Origin: CAYVWB01 sp964455395
GTDB lineage: Bacteria > Desulfobacterota > Desulfovibrionia > Desulfovibrionales > Desulfovibrionaceae
Assembly: GCA_964455395.1 (NCBI GenBank)
Contig: CAYVWB010000037.1
Coordinates: forward strand, 1 to 41,584
Direction: 5' to 3'
Length of the DNA: 41,584 bases
Numbering within the stretch: position 1 is the first letter of the stretch; each line of letters opens with the position of its first letter. The notes under the pieces are model-generated. The model saw only the letters and a list, made by a program, of their open reading frames with translations, searched no databases and was not told the DNA's origin. Positions 1 to 7,888 of this stretch are shown here, piece after piece. A program made the position numbers and the translations under genes.

Positions 1-2
1 AA

Positions 3-2129
3 GGATCATGCCACGACCAGAGTGGAAGGGAAGAAGCACCCGTTTCCACGCTTACACACCTGCGGGAAGCAAATGCCGGCCGGGAGTACAGTTACTACCC
101 ACTGACCCCCATGGGGCGAGACATTTTCCCTGTCTCGCTGCAGGAGGCGCAGAAGACGGGCTACCCCGCCCTTTTCGAGGCCTTTTTGGAAGGTCTACAG
201 AGGATTCCGGTGGACAAGGGAGTCGAACACTATACGGCCTCCCTCACATCGCTGCTCGAGAAGTATACTTGGTGCATTCCTTCAAGCACATGGAAGACTA
301 GGCCGGACATCTCCCTCTACGACCATGCGGTGACCACGGCGGCAATCGCTCAGGCGTTGTACGCGTACCACAAGGTGGAAGGCGGGCTTCCCGGGGAAGG
401 GGTCAGCAAACCCAAGGTCATCCTCTTCGGCGGAGACCTTTCAGGAATCCAGCGCTACATCTTCCACCTGGACAACGCCCACGGCTCCGGGGTCGCCAAA
501 CTATTCCGGGCGCGCTCCTTGTACCTGCAGCTTCTGTCTCGCTCCGTCTCCGTCGCCTTGCAGAGGAAGCTGGGGCTCTCTCCGCTCGCCAAGGTTATGG
601 ATGCAGGCGGCCGCTTTCTGTTGCTGCTTCCCGCGACCTGCCAGGTTCGCGAAATGTTGCCGAAATTCGAAGCCGAAGTGCAGCGATGGTTCTTCCATAC
701 CTTCAAGGGAGAGCTCTGCCTGAACCTGTCTCATGCCGTAGAACTAAGCGAGAATGACTTCAATCTTGATGAGTTCCAGAAGAAGCTCGATGCGTTCAGC
801 GACCATCTCGAGCTGAGGAAGCTCCAAAAGTTCGACAAGATCATGGCTGATGAGGCAATGCCAGTTCATGAACTCCGTTACGAGGATTACGCGCTTTTGG
901 GCGAGTGCAATGTCTGCAAGGGATGTCCCGCAACCAAAGAGGCGATGAGAAGTTTCGGCAGGGATTATCAGCTTGAGGTGACGATTTGCAACAATTGCTA
1001 CGAACTTATCAGCCAAGTAGGCGCCAAGCTTCCCTCTGCCAATTACATAGTCCTCAAGAGTGACGGGAAGGGGACGCGCCTTTTCGGCGACCTGTTCTTC
1101 AGCCTACACAAGACCGCGCCCGATGGTGAGGCTGTGGAGATAATCAACATCCGAAATCAAGACGCGTTCACTTACCTGCCCATTGCAGGCTACCTGCCAC
1201 GCATCACGAAGGATGATCTGGAGAGGTGGGAGAGGCAGGGACGGCTCTCCACCAGGGATGACGGCGCGATGCTCCACGGCGACGACCTGGTGGAGGACGG
1301 CATGCCCAAGACGCTGAATATTCTGGCCGATGAGGCCCGGATACATGACAGACAAGACGGCATCGCCAGGGGCAAGGCCTACTTGGGCGCCTTCAAGGCG
1401 GACGTGGACAATCTCGGTATGCTATTCAGCATCGGCCTGAACGAACGGTTGTCCATATCCAGGTTCGCCTGCATGTCCCGCATGCTGAACACTTTCTTTG
1501 CCGACTACCTCGTGAGGCGAATCCGAGAGGATTTTCCCAACATGTATGTCGTTTTCGCCGGGGGAGACGACATCTTCCTCCTTGGACCCTGGACGCAGTG
1601 CGTTGACTTCGCGCGGATGCTCGATGGCTGGTTCAGGGACTTCGTCTCGCGAAATTCGGACAGCACGCTGTCCGCGGGCATATCTTTGGCCAAGAGCGGC
1701 GTTCCTGTCCGCACCATCGCCCACGAGTCGGAGCGACTGTTGGAGGCCTCGAAGCACAGGAATACCGGAGGTGAAACAGTCAAAGACGGCGTGACCCTCT
1801 TCGATATCACTGTGGGTTGGAAAGATTTTCATACACTTCTCGATAAGGGGGCTTGGCTGGAGTCGCTCCTGCTCGCGGGCAAGATCACCCAAGGCTTGGC
1901 CTATCGTCTACTGCATTACAGCGACGACTATAAAGAATTCCGCTCTGGAGACATCCGCAAGGGCCTCTGTATTTCGCACATGCAGTATGACTTTTGGCGC
2001 AACGTTAATGAAGATGGCATGTCGCCGCAGGAGCAGGCGGAGGTTTTCGGCATGCAACAGGATGAGTTCCTGCTAACCAACCTGCGGCTGCCGGTTTCCT
2101 ATGCGTTCTACAGGCTGCGCACCAATTGA
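3..2129 (+). CDS. cas10: Cas10/Csm1, large subunit of type III-A effector (5' end outside window)
   Basis: Large subunit of the Csm interference complex. In this family the palm domain converts ATP to cyclic oligoadenylates when the crRNA binds target RNA. The reading frame is open from base 3, so the gene begins left of the window; the ATG at 111 is internal, because the 36 codons before it read as normal Csm1 sequence. About 708 codons are visible. The catalytic GGDD (in VVFAGGDDIFLL) lies at 1560-1571, so cOA synthesis should be intact. Two Cys pairs (CNVCKGC near 905, CNNC near 990) form the usual zinc ribbon between the palm domains. The N-terminal HD nuclease domain would lie mostly upstream and cannot be assessed. 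The gene is first of five csm genes in one orientation with short gaps. The context with two CARF effectors agrees with an active cyclase. Confidence 0.95.
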   Translation, partial: GSCHDQSGREEAPVSTLTHLREANAGREYSYYPLTPMGRDIFPVSLQEAQKTGYPALFEAFLEGLQRIPVDKGVEHYTASLTSLLEKYTWCIPSSTWKTRPDISLYDHAVTTAAIAQALYAYHKVEGGLPGEGVSKPKVILFGGDLSGIQRYIFHLDNAHGSGVAKLFRARSLYLQLLSRSVSVALQRKLGLSPLAKVMDAGGRFLLLLPATCQVREMLPKFEAEVQRWFFHTFKGELCLNLSHAVELSENDFNLDEFQKKLDAFSDHLELRKLQKFDKIMADEAMPVHELRYEDYALLGECNVCKGCPATKEAMRSFGRDYQLEVTICNNCYELISQVGAKLPSANYIVLKSDGKGTRLFGDLFFSLHKTAPDGEAVEIINIRNQDAFTYLPIAGYLPRITKDDLERWERQGRLSTRDDGAMLHGDDLVEDGMPKTLNILADEARIHDRQDGIARGKAYLGAFKADVDNLGMLFSIGLNERLSISRFACMSRMLNTFFADYLVRRIREDFPNMYVVFAGGDDIFLLGPWTQCVDFARMLDGWFRDFVSRNSDSTLSAGISLAKSGVPVRTIAHESERLLEASKHRNTGGETVKDGVTLFDITVGWKDFHTLLDKGAWLESLLLAGKITQGLAYRLLHYSDDYKEFRSGDIRKGLCISHMQYDFWRNVNEDGMSPQEQAEVFGMQQDEFLLTNLRLPVSYAFYRLRTN

Positions 2130-2141
2130 GAGGAGAACACG

Positions 2142-2546
2142 ATGAGCAAGTACTTCGACGAGAATATGAACCTGCGGCCCGAACTTTTGGACAATGAGGC
2201 GAAGCAGGCTGCCGAGAGCTTCGTAAGTGGAACAAAGATCAAGTCTGCACAGTTGCGCCGGTTTTATGGCGATTTCAAGGCCCTGGAGAGGAAGCTCGAG
2301 TCCCGGAAAAGCCAAGAGGGAGCCTCGGCTTCGATGGCCTTTCTCGGCGTCCTGCCGCTGATCAAGATGGCCAAATCCAAGGTGGAGTACGCGCTCCATC
2401 GCAAGACCGTGCCAAAAAGTTTCGTTACTTGGCTCACCCAGCATGTGGACGCGATCTCTACCGAAAAAGACTTTGCTGCGTTCCTTCTGCATTTTGAGGC
2501 TGTAGTCGGCTTCTGTTACGGCACCGGAGAACTCAGAGATTCCTAG
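2142..2546 (+). CDS. csm2: Csm2, small subunit of type III-A complex
   Basis: Small alpha-helical subunit, 134 aa, the normal Csm2 size. Csm2 copies line the crRNA-target duplex along the inner side of the Csm filament. The identification rests on size, predicted helicity, the basic middle part (KSAQLRRFYGDFKALERKL) and its position between cas10 and csm3. It starts 12 bp after cas10 behind a strong AGGAG-type ribosome site (GAGAGGAGAACACG-ATG). No catalytic role is expected. It is poorly conserved in sequence generally, so the synteny carries much of the call. Confidence 0.9.
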   Translation: MSKYFDENMNLRPELLDNEAKQAAESFVSGTKIKSAQLRRFYGDFKALERKLESRKSQEGASASMAFLGVLPLIKMAKSKVEYALHRKTVPKSFVTWLTQHVDAISTEKDFAAFLLHFEAVVGFCYGTGELRDS

Positions 2547-2555
2547 GAGAGAGAA

Positions 2556-3233
2556 ATGAAACTCAAGAAGATCTTGCCCATCACCGGCGCCATTCGCCTC
2601 TTGAGCGGACTGCATATAGGCGCGAGCAAGGACACCATCGAGATCGGCGGACTGGACCAGCCGATCATCAAGCACCCTATCACCGGCGCCCCATACATCC
2701 CCGGGTCATCGCTGAAAGGAAAAATGCGCTCCCTGCTCGAAATCTATTACTTTACCGACAACCCGGAGACCCGGAAGCATCTCTCCGAGGGATGGCCCTG
2801 CGGTTGCGGAAAAGTTTCCTGCCACGCGTGCCGCATCTTTGGCGCCCACAGCTCAAAGACCGAAGAAGGGCTTGGCCCCACACGTCTCATCGTGCGTGAC
2901 GCCATGCTCTGCGGGGAGGATCACGCCCTTTTCAACAATGGCGACCTGCCCATGGAGGTGAAGTACGAAAACCGCATCAATCGGGTAATGGGAGTGGCTA
3001 AAGATCCTCGCCCCCTGGAGCGTGTCCCGGCTGGTGTACGGTTCGACCTGCGCCTCGCCTTCAAGGTCTTCGAGGATGATCCCGACGATATGTTGGGCTT
3101 CATCTATAAGGGCCTCAGGCTGATTGAACTGGATGCTCTTGGTGGCTGCGGCTCCAGGGGCTGCGGCCAAGTGAAGTTCGAAGACGTCATGTGTGACGGT
3201 GTCGGAGTTGAATTGGAAAGCGTGCAGCTCTAG
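2556..3233 (+). CDS. csm3: Csm3, backbone RAMP subunit and target-RNA nuclease
   Basis: Csm3 forms the repeated backbone of the Csm complex and cuts target RNA at 6-nt intervals. The 225-aa protein has a typical RAMP glycine-rich stretch (YIPGSSLKGKMRSLLE, near residues 49-64) and the N-terminal LHIGAS turn. Asp34 in the GGLD motif aligns with the catalytic Asp33 of Streptococcus thermophilus Csm3, so RNA cleavage should be retained. A Cys-rich segment (CGCGKVSCHACRIFGAHS) carries the common CxxC / RxFG-type motif of this family. It begins 9 bp after csm2 and is followed 9 bp later by csm4. Confidence 0.95.
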   Translation: MKLKKILPITGAIRLLSGLHIGASKDTIEIGGLDQPIIKHPITGAPYIPGSSLKGKMRSLLEIYYFTDNPETRKHLSEGWPCGCGKVSCHACRIFGAHSSKTEEGLGPTRLIVRDAMLCGEDHALFNNGDLPMEVKYENRINRVMGVAKDPRPLERVPAGVRFDLRLAFKVFEDDPDDMLGFIYKGLRLIELDALGGCGSRGCGQVKFEDVMCDGVGVELESVQL

Positions 3234-3242
3234 GAGTGCAAC

Positions 3243-4211
3243 ATGGCAATGTACCGCTACCGGATCACCCCCGAGACAGCGTTCGCCAGCGCCCTGCAGA
3301 GCGACACACTGCATGGGCATCTTCTCTGGGCTGCGCGGGAATTGGAGGGAGAGTCGGCCATTCAGGAACTCATCCAGCGTTTCGAGGATGGAGACCCGCC
3401 CTTTGCCTGCAGTTCCGCCATGCCCCGGGACATGTTGCCCATGCCCGTCCTCCCTGCAATTCCCAGGGAACGTTTCAAAGCCCTTGCGCATGATATGGAT
3501 TTCAAGAACCTTTTCGAGGCCTTGGGGAAGTTCAAGGATTTTCGCAAGCTATCTTGGATTCCCCTGCAGGCTTGGCGTGAGCTGCGACATGGCGTGAGCC
3601 AGGAGGCCCTCTTCAAACTCTGGCTTTATGATTCAACGAAGCCTGAAAGCGAGCAGACCTTCGCCCCTGGCTTTGCCACCCGTCGCGCGGTGCAGGCGCA
3701 CAATACCATCAATCGCGCGAACGGCAGGGTGCTCGAAGGGGGGCTGTTCTTTCCCGAGGTCACCTTTCACGGACCGGGAGCGGAACTGGACATCTACGCG
3801 CTGACCCCAGACAGAGAGCATTTCGAGGTTCTTTTGAACCACGTCTCTCTGTGCGGCTTCGGGGCTGACCGTACTACAGGCAAGGGGCACTTTTCCTGGC
3901 GACGGGATGAGGCTTTTTCACCGGGTGAGCTGCTTTGTTCGGGTGACCACGATATGACTCTTTCCGCTCTCTCGGCGGAAGACCTGTCCAAGGTTTCCGG
4001 ATACTATAAGACTTTTACCAAATACGGGAAAGTCTGGAATGGATTTGGGGAGCGCAATCCCTTCAAAAAACCGTTCCTGGCCTTTTCCGAAGGCTCCGTG
4101 TTCAGCGCCCGCCCCGATTCCGGGTACGTGCTGCACAACATCCACAGCGACCCCAAGGTGGTCCAGGTTCTCTGGCCGGTGACCTTGGCCTTCACATTGG
4201 CAGTGAATTGA
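3243..4211 (+). CDS. csm4: Csm4, crRNA 5'-handle-binding RAMP subunit
   Basis: 322-aa RAMP protein expected to hold the 5' handle of the crRNA and contact Cas10. The N-terminus reads RYRITPETAFASALQSDTLHGHLLWA, which matches the conserved 'x-SDTLfGhL-W' start of the Csm4 family. The glycine-rich C-terminal half contains CGFGADRTTGKGHFSW, the RAMP G-loop. The start at 3243 is chosen because it follows a GGAG-like site; a second ATG two codons later (3249) is possible. The stop overlaps the possible TTG start of csm5. Confidence 0.93.
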   Translation: MAMYRYRITPETAFASALQSDTLHGHLLWAARELEGESAIQELIQRFEDGDPPFACSSAMPRDMLPMPVLPAIPRERFKALAHDMDFKNLFEALGKFKDFRKLSWIPLQAWRELRHGVSQEALFKLWLYDSTKPESEQTFAPGFATRRAVQAHNTINRANGRVLEGGLFFPEVTFHGPGAELDIYALTPDREHFEVLLNHVSLCGFGADRTTGKGHFSWRRDEAFSPGELLCSGDHDMTLSALSAEDLSKVSGYYKTFTKYGKVWNGFGERNPFKKPFLAFSEGSVFSARPDSGYVLHNIHSDPKVVQVLWPVTLAFTLAVN

Positions 4212-4222
4212 GGGAGGCCCAC

Positions 4223-5776
4223 ATGCAGCAAAAAGATGCCACACTTCAGGAACAGGCGTCCCCCTTTCGCCTGAAGCCCTTGGCCCCCATCCATATCGGC
4301 TCCGGAGAACTCCTGGACCCGATGTCCTACATCATTGATGAGCAAGGAAAACACCTCTATTTCATAGACTTGCCCGCTTGGGTAGAAGACCACCCCGATC
4401 CCGAGCGGCTGGCCAGCGAGTTCGCCACCAAGCCCATGGGCGCGCTTCGTGGCATCGTGAGCAAAGACCTTGACCCACACCTCTACTCCTTTGCAAGCGC
4501 AACCATACGCTCGGAGCAGGTGGCCGCAACTTACAAACGCGAGTTGCGGAACCAACAGGGGCAGAACCAGCTCTTCATTGATCCCGCCTTGAAAAATCCG
4601 CTAAGTGGCGCGCTCATCATCCCGGGGAGCTCGGTGAAGGGCGCCTTGCGCACTCCCGTCATCGACTATTTGGATAGAAAATACGACTTGAACCTGAAGC
4701 GAAACCCGCAGGGGGTCGAAGACAGCCTGAAGCCGGTACTTGGGCAGATAACGGAGAATTCGTTTCAGAACCTCAAGATGGGTGACTTCGAAGCCAAGGT
4801 GGGGGCCTCCAGCATCGTTACGGCAAAGGAAATGCGCATCAAGGCCGGGGAGAAAAAAAACCTCACGCAAAAGAACCCCTGTGAGGTCATCCGCAATCTG
4901 CTCATGGATGGCGAGCAGGAGGCGGTTTACGGCAGGGTTCTCATTGGATCCCACAACGCTGACCGGAGGGACTCCGTGTTCACCATCCAGAGAGGGCGCT
5001 ACAGTGAACGGTGGACCTTGGAAGAACTCCTGGCCTTGTGCAAGAATTTCTACGGGATGAAGTTCCTTCAGGAAAAGAAGAAGTTTTTCGACCTCCCTCA
5101 CTTTGCGGAGGCGAGAACACATCTATCACCGATGGAGAAAGTACTGCATGGCTTAAAGGACACCGAGGCCCTGATCCGACTCGGGCGATACTCCCATGTG
5201 GAGTGCATGACTATAAATGAAAATGAACCGCAGCGGCGCAGACTCAAGAACGGAACTCTCCTGCCGAGCGGTACGACTCGCACCCTCGCCAACGCGCTCT
5301 ATCCCTTCGGTTGGGCCAAGCTGTCCCTCTGCAGCTGGGAGGAATATCACGATGCCCAGGCTGACAAGCGCCGGCATGATGAAGCCCTGGTCAGGGACCG
5401 CGATGAGAGGCGCGCCGGCGTCAAACGACAGGTTTTGGAACGGCAACGACAGCGTGAGGTGCAGGAACGCCTGAAGGCGGAGCGCAAGGCGGAAGAGGCT
5501 CGGCAGAAAGCCGAGGCAGAGGAAGAGGCCAAGAGGTTGGCAAAGATGCCGCCGGAAGAGCGGTTGTTGTGCGAACTGGAAAACGGTTCTTTGGACCAGA
5601 CTGCAATCGGCCAGAGATACCCGGAAATCATGAAGCTTGAAGGGGAGCACCTAATCCGCGCAGCGACCGCACTCAAGCGTGCTTGGCAGGAGCTGGGAGA
5701 ATGGAACGTGAAGCCCAAGAAGAAAAAGCAGTTCGAAAAGGTTCAAGCCGTGAAGAAGGTGCTTGGGGAGAGCTGA
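4223..5776 (+). CDS. csm5: Csm5, RAMP subunit with an unusual charged coiled-coil C-terminus
   Basis: Csm5 caps the 3' side of the Csm complex and takes part in crRNA 3'-end trimming. The N-terminal part has family features (PLAPIHIGSGE near the start; LIIPGSSVKGALRTPVID, the RAMP glycine loop, near residues 131-148). At 517 aa it is longer than usual: from about residue 375 the chain is very rich in Arg, Lys, Glu and Ala with long helix-forming runs, then ends in a Lys-rich tail (KPKKKKQFEK). I chose ATG at 4223, which has GGAGG seven bases upstream; a TTG at 4208 overlapping the csm4 stop would add five residues. The IS element begins 22 bp after the stop. The extension could be an extra nucleic-acid or partner-binding arm (inference). 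Confidence 0.9.
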   Translation: MQQKDATLQEQASPFRLKPLAPIHIGSGELLDPMSYIIDEQGKHLYFIDLPAWVEDHPDPERLASEFATKPMGALRGIVSKDLDPHLYSFASATIRSEQVAATYKRELRNQQGQNQLFIDPALKNPLSGALIIPGSSVKGALRTPVIDYLDRKYDLNLKRNPQGVEDSLKPVLGQITENSFQNLKMGDFEAKVGASSIVTAKEMRIKAGEKKNLTQKNPCEVIRNLLMDGEQEAVYGRVLIGSHNADRRDSVFTIQRGRYSERWTLEELLALCKNFYGMKFLQEKKKFFDLPHFAEARTHLSPMEKVLHGLKDTEALIRLGRYSHVECMTINENEPQRRRLKNGTLLPSGTTRTLANALYPFGWAKLSLCSWEEYHDAQADKRRHDEALVRDRDERRAGVKRQVLERQRQREVQERLKAERKAEEARQKAEAEEEAKRLAKMPPEERLLCELENGSLDQTAIGQRYPEIMKLEGEHLIRAATALKRAWQELGEWNVKPKKKKQFEKVQAVKKVLGES

Positions 5777-5798
5777 TCCCTCAATTCTTGTGGAATAT

Positions 5799-6665
5799 GA
5801 GCGACTAATAAACCTTGATCTGATTTAGAAAATATCTAGTCTTAGTGGCGGGAGGCTCCATGAACCCCGCCGACTTCAAACACCTATGGACAACCCTCAA
5901 GCCACTGCTTCCGCCCGAGCCGCCCAAGCCCGAGGGCGGACGGCCCCGTGTCTCGGACAAGAAGGCGCTCCGCGGCATCTTGTTCATTCTCGAGACCGGG
6001 ACGCCGTGGGAGAAGCTGCCCAAGGAACTCGGTTTCGGCAGCGGTATGACCTGCTGGCGACGCCTGCGCGAATGGCAAGACGCTGGCGTCTGGGAGACGC
6101 GCCACCGGCGGCTTTTGCAAGCGCTCCACGCCGCGGACGAACTCGATTGGGAGTGCTCCTCCGTCGACTCGGCCGCTGCGCCAGCCCCCCGGGGGGGGCG
6201 AACACGGGCCGCAATCCCACCGACAAAGGCAAAAGCGGAACAAAGCGACACATCGTCGTGAATAGCCAGGGAATTCCTTTCGCCTTGGTGCTGAGCGGCG
6301 CAAACCGTCATGATTCCATGTGCTTTGCGGAAGTGCTCGATGCGCTTCCTGCTGTTGCCGGTAAGCGTGGGAGGCCGCGGAAACGCCCTCATAAGGTCCA
6401 CGCGGACAAGGGGTATGACTTCCAGAAGTGTCGAGAATACCTGCGGAAGCGTGGCATTGTGCCGCGTATCGCGCGGCGTGGCGTGGAGTCGCGTGAAAGG
6501 TTGGGGCGGCATCGCTGGGTGGTGGAGCGGACGTTGTCCTGGCTGAACTGTTTCAGGAAGCTTCGCATTCGGTACGAGCGGAGCGCCGCGGCATACAAAG
6601 CGCTCTGCGACTTGGCGTGCGCCGTAATCTGCCTAAGGTTCGTAAAATGGTTCTGTTGGTCGCTC
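5799..6665 (+). mobile_element. IS5-family (IS427-like) insertion sequence
   Basis: An 867-bp element. The left end starts GAGCGACTAATAAACC at 5799 and the right end, read inward from 6665, is GAGCGACCAACAGAACC. The first seven bases are identical and about 13 of 16 match, which is a typical imperfect terminal repeat. It carries a DDE transposase split over two frames. No clear target duplication flanks it (left flank ATAT, right flank CAAG), and the second transposase frame runs 27 bp past the right end into host DNA, so the right junction may be altered. It sits between csm5 and the CARF effector genes. Confidence 0.85.
5860..6261 (+). CDS. IS5-family transposase, first frame (orfA)
   Basis: N-terminal half of an IS427-type transposase, starting at ATG 5860 behind GGGAGG. 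It has the family's N-terminal domain (WTTLKPLLPPEP, GRPRVSDKKALRGILFILETGTPWEKLP), and the first catalytic Asp lies in the SSVDS motif. The conserved sequence stops at a run of six C followed by eight G (6185-6198). After that point this frame loses similarity to the family (TRAAIPPTKAKAEQ) while the -1 frame continues correctly. Alone it cannot be an active transposase because the second Asp and the Glu are in the other frame. A -1 shift on the G run could make the full protein of about 277 aa. Confidence 0.85.
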   Translation: MNPADFKHLWTTLKPLLPPEPPKPEGGRPRVSDKKALRGILFILETGTPWEKLPKELGFGSGMTCWRRLREWQDAGVWETRHRRLLQALHAADELDWECSSVDSAAAPAPRGGRTRAAIPPTKAKAEQSDTSS

Positions 6666-6692
6666 CAAGAGCGTCATGCTGAAGCCCACTGA
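6192..6692 (+). CDS. IS5-family transposase, second frame (orfB, reached by -1 shift)
   Basis: C-terminal catalytic part of the transposase. From the G run at 6191-6198 it reads GGANTGRNPTDKGKSGTKRH, the usual continuation after the orfA break. The second catalytic Asp is in HADKGYD, and the Glu lies in the Y-(2)-R-(3)-E-type signature RHRWVVERTLSWLNCFRKL. The frame is open upstream to an ATG at 5886, but that stretch is a shadow of orfA. It relies on ribosomal or transcriptional slippage, or it is a dead copy carrying an indel in the homopolymer. The sequence cannot decide between these. Confidence 0.8.
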   Translation, partial: GGANTGRNPTDKGKSGTKRHIVVNSQGIPFALVLSGANRHDSMCFAEVLDALPAVAGKRGRPRKRPHKVHADKGYDFQKCREYLRKRGIVPRIARRGVESRERLGRHRWVVERTLSWLNCFRKLRIRYERSAAAYKALCDLACAVICLRFVKWFCWSLQERHAEAH

Positions 6693-6753
6693 CGGGGGCA
6701 AGGGATAAAGTGTTCTACCCCATCAATCTGAATAGATAAATGCAGAGATCGAC

Positions 6754-7884
6754 ATGCCTAAGGCCAATATCCACTGCTGCATGCTCTCCAGGCAGCTTTT
6801 GCCGAACATGCTCCCGCTCCTTGACCCGGAGACGCGACCCGAGCGGGTAGAGTTGTTGGTCACTCCGGACGTGGAACGCGAGTGTGAGCTGTTCATGCGG
6901 TTCTGCCGCAGCCTGGGGGTGGGAGTGCGGCGACACGATGTGACACCCTTCGACATGCTGACCACCGTGGAGGTCGTTTACGGCATCATGGCGGAGTGTG
7001 AGGGCGAGTCCTTGGCGCTCAACGTCACCGGCGGCACCAAGCTCATGGCCCTGGGCGCCTACGAGGCTGCGCGCGAGGACGCCGCGGAGATATTCTACGT
7101 TAACACCCAGGATGACAGCCGTATCTCACTGGCCCCAGAGCCCGTGGCCACACGCCTGCCGAAACTGCTCAGCCTCAAGAACTGCCTTGATGCTACGGGC
7201 TACCAGGCTGTGATGGCCGACCCCCACGGCGTGAAGCGCGAGCACCGCAAGCTCACGGAAGAGTTGGTCCGCCAAGTAGGCAGCCTATCTCGACCCTTGC
7301 GCACACTGAACTGGTACGCCTCCAAGGCGACGGGAGACCCGCCTTGGGTTCACCTTGAGCTCAAGGACCTGCAGCGTCCTGACTTCATCACGCTGTTGCG
7401 GCTGTTCCAAGACGGCGGCTTCCTGCGCTGGGAGGGCGAGGGGCAAACGCTCTCCTTTACAGGGAGTGATGAGCGCTTCTTCGTCAATGGCGGCTGGCTG
7501 GAACTGCACGTTCAGGCCGTTTGCACCAAGCTACGGGCAGAGGGCTTGCTGCAGGATCTCGCCGCGAACACGGTGGTGCAGAGCGAGTCCGGCGTGAAGA
7601 ACGAGATCGATGTGGCCTTCACCGCCCGCAACCGCCTCTTCATTGTGGAGTGCAAGACGCGCAGTTTCGAGAATGCCGGCAAGGCCGGGACCGACGCGAT
7701 CAACAGGCTTGTTGCACTACGTTCGGAACTCAGTGGCATCTACGGCAGAGCCATGTTGGTCAGCTATATGCCGTTGAGCAAGGCAGACGTGCAGCGCGCC
7801 AAGCAGAATAGCATCGACCTCGTCCAGGCTGGAGACATCAACACCCTGCGGGAGCGTATCCTGCATAGCATCCGGAAGGCATGA
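6754..7884 (+). CDS. card1: Card1/Can2-like CARF nuclease, cyclic-oligoadenylate effector
   Basis: 376-aa type III accessory effector. The N-terminal CARF domain (about residues 1-150) carries the ligand-site motif LNVTGGTKLMALGAY (VTGGTK at 91-96). The C-terminal domain is a PD-(D/E)XK nuclease of the DUF1887 type: D286 in KNEIDVAF and E299-C-K301 in LFIVECKTRS, with a possible upstream Glu250. Characterised Card1/Can2 proteins dimerise, bind cA4 and then cleave single-stranded nucleic acid. Family membership is seen in sequence; the ligand and substrate here are inference. The IS element ends 88 bp upstream, so the gene may have been cut off from the csm transcript. Only a weak ribosome site (GCAGAG) precedes the ATG. 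The next gene starts 4 bp after the stop. Confidence 0.88.
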   Translation: MPKANIHCCMLSRQLLPNMLPLLDPETRPERVELLVTPDVERECELFMRFCRSLGVGVRRHDVTPFDMLTTVEVVYGIMAECEGESLALNVTGGTKLMALGAYEAAREDAAEIFYVNTQDDSRISLAPEPVATRLPKLLSLKNCLDATGYQAVMADPHGVKREHRKLTEELVRQVGSLSRPLRTLNWYASKATGDPPWVHLELKDLQRPDFITLLRLFQDGGFLRWEGEGQTLSFTGSDERFFVNGGWLELHVQAVCTKLRAEGLLQDLAANTVVQSESGVKNEIDVAFTARNRLFIVECKTRSFENAGKAGTDAINRLVALRSELSGIYGRAMLVSYMPLSKADVQRAKQNSIDLVQAGDINTLRERILHSIRKA

Positions 7885-7888
7885 CACC

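Noticed and set aside
111..113. ATG 111 as the start of cas10
   Set aside because: The frame is open to the window edge and the upstream codons fit Csm1, so the gene simply begins outside.
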